Of a DNA stretch of 12,315 nt, positions 12,203 through 12,315 are shown in pieces; the stretch's first letter is position 1, and each line of letters begins with the position of its first letter. The stretch comes from Candidatus Zixiibacteriota bacterium (GTDB lineage Bacteria; Zixibacteria; MSB-5A5; GN15; FEB-12), in NCBI GenBank assembly GCA_023700785.1, contig JAMPYH010000049.1, positions 1 to 12,315 on the forward strand, given 5' to 3'. The notes below the pieces were generated by a model, which was given only the letters and a program-made list of their open reading frames with translations, did no database searches and had not been told where the DNA came from. A program made the position numbers and the translations under genes.

Positions 12203-12315
12203 TTGACAGGTGTGAGAGTTCGGGACGATGAGTCCTTTGAGAAAGCTCTCCGACGTTTCAACAAGTTCTGTGAGAAGTCCGGCATTTTGTCTGACTACAA
12301 AAAGCATCAGCACTA
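12203..12315 (+). CDS. rpsU: Ribosomal protein bS21, N-terminal part (cut by window edge)
   Basis: The first 37 codons of bS21, a small basic 30S protein near the anti-SD region that helps initiation. The translation M-T-G-V-R-V-R-D-D-E-S-F-E-K-A-L-R-R-F is followed by CEKSGILSDYKKHQH, matching the family core and heading for the usual 'HYEKP'. The start is TTG at 12203. AAGGAGGTGA (12187-12196), a perfect 10-base complement of the common 16S 3' end, places its GGAGG 9 nt from this TTG. The in-frame GTG at 12212 would be 18 nt away and would remove conserved residues. The rare start codon and very strong SD may reflect translational control. Confidence 0.93.
   Translation, partial: MTGVRVRDDESFEKALRRFNKFCEKSGILSDYKKHQH

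Noticed and set aside
1..12315. tRNA genes, CRISPR arrays, insertion sequences, phage or defence genes
   Set aside because: No cloverleaf, spaced direct repeats, transposase, integrase or defence motif was found; nearly all DNA is occupied by housekeeping genes.

Overview
The window looks like chromosomal core DNA from a Gram-negative bacterium with mid-50s GC. It encodes an OmpA-type envelope protein with a Sec signal peptide, the MEP isoprenoid pathway, D-Ala-D-Ala ligase, queuosine synthesis and bS21 with a strong Shine-Dalgarno site. The OmpA protein has a beta-sandwich module before its peptidoglycan-binding domain, an architecture I associate with the Bacteroidetes/FCB superphylum. The S21 sequence and the perfect anti-SD match do not look like Bacteroidetes proper. 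An FCB-like candidate phylum (for example Zixibacteria) is only a low-confidence guess. I see no mobile element, CRISPR array, rRNA or tRNA.

Layout. A long minus-strand run occupies about 1-7260. In transcription order it is ruvC, ruvA, ruvB (Holliday-junction resolvasome), a 96-residue unknown protein, queA, ispD, ispF, a DedA membrane protein, ddl, a HAD-like protein, and the first codons of a probable M42 aminopeptidase cut by the left edge. Most junctions overlap by 1-14 nt or are separated by fewer than 30 nt, so translational coupling is likely. The 41-nt gap before ispD carries its own promoter-like signal. Divergent from ruvC is a 12-TM-type MFS exporter (7418-8713, plus). Its 3' end overlaps by 32 bp the convergent end of a LHPP/HDHD2-like HAD phosphatase (8682-9458, minus). 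Upstream of that, on the minus strand, are the OmpA-family protein (9521-10732) and yebC (10845-11594). A divergent control region then leads to a plus-strand HIT-family hydrolase (11751-12080) and the start of rpsU (12203 onward, cut by the right edge).

Nothing in the gene content is an obviously new system. The most interesting signals are regulatory. (1) ispD and the HIT gene each have TATATT exactly 7 nt before the ATG, no Shine-Dalgarno site, and a -35-like element about 16 nt upstream. ruvC has a near-identical layout at an internal ATG. This is the signature of leaderless transcription, here mixed with SD-led genes (yebC, the ompA-like gene, rpsU). (2) The yebC promoter has its -10 hexamer enclosed in an 8-7-8 inverted repeat that shares three bases with a perfect 14-bp palindrome at the predicted transcription start. 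(3) GATC is about fourfold over-represented by hand count in one kilobase. These are readings by eye and need genome-wide counts or transcript-end data.
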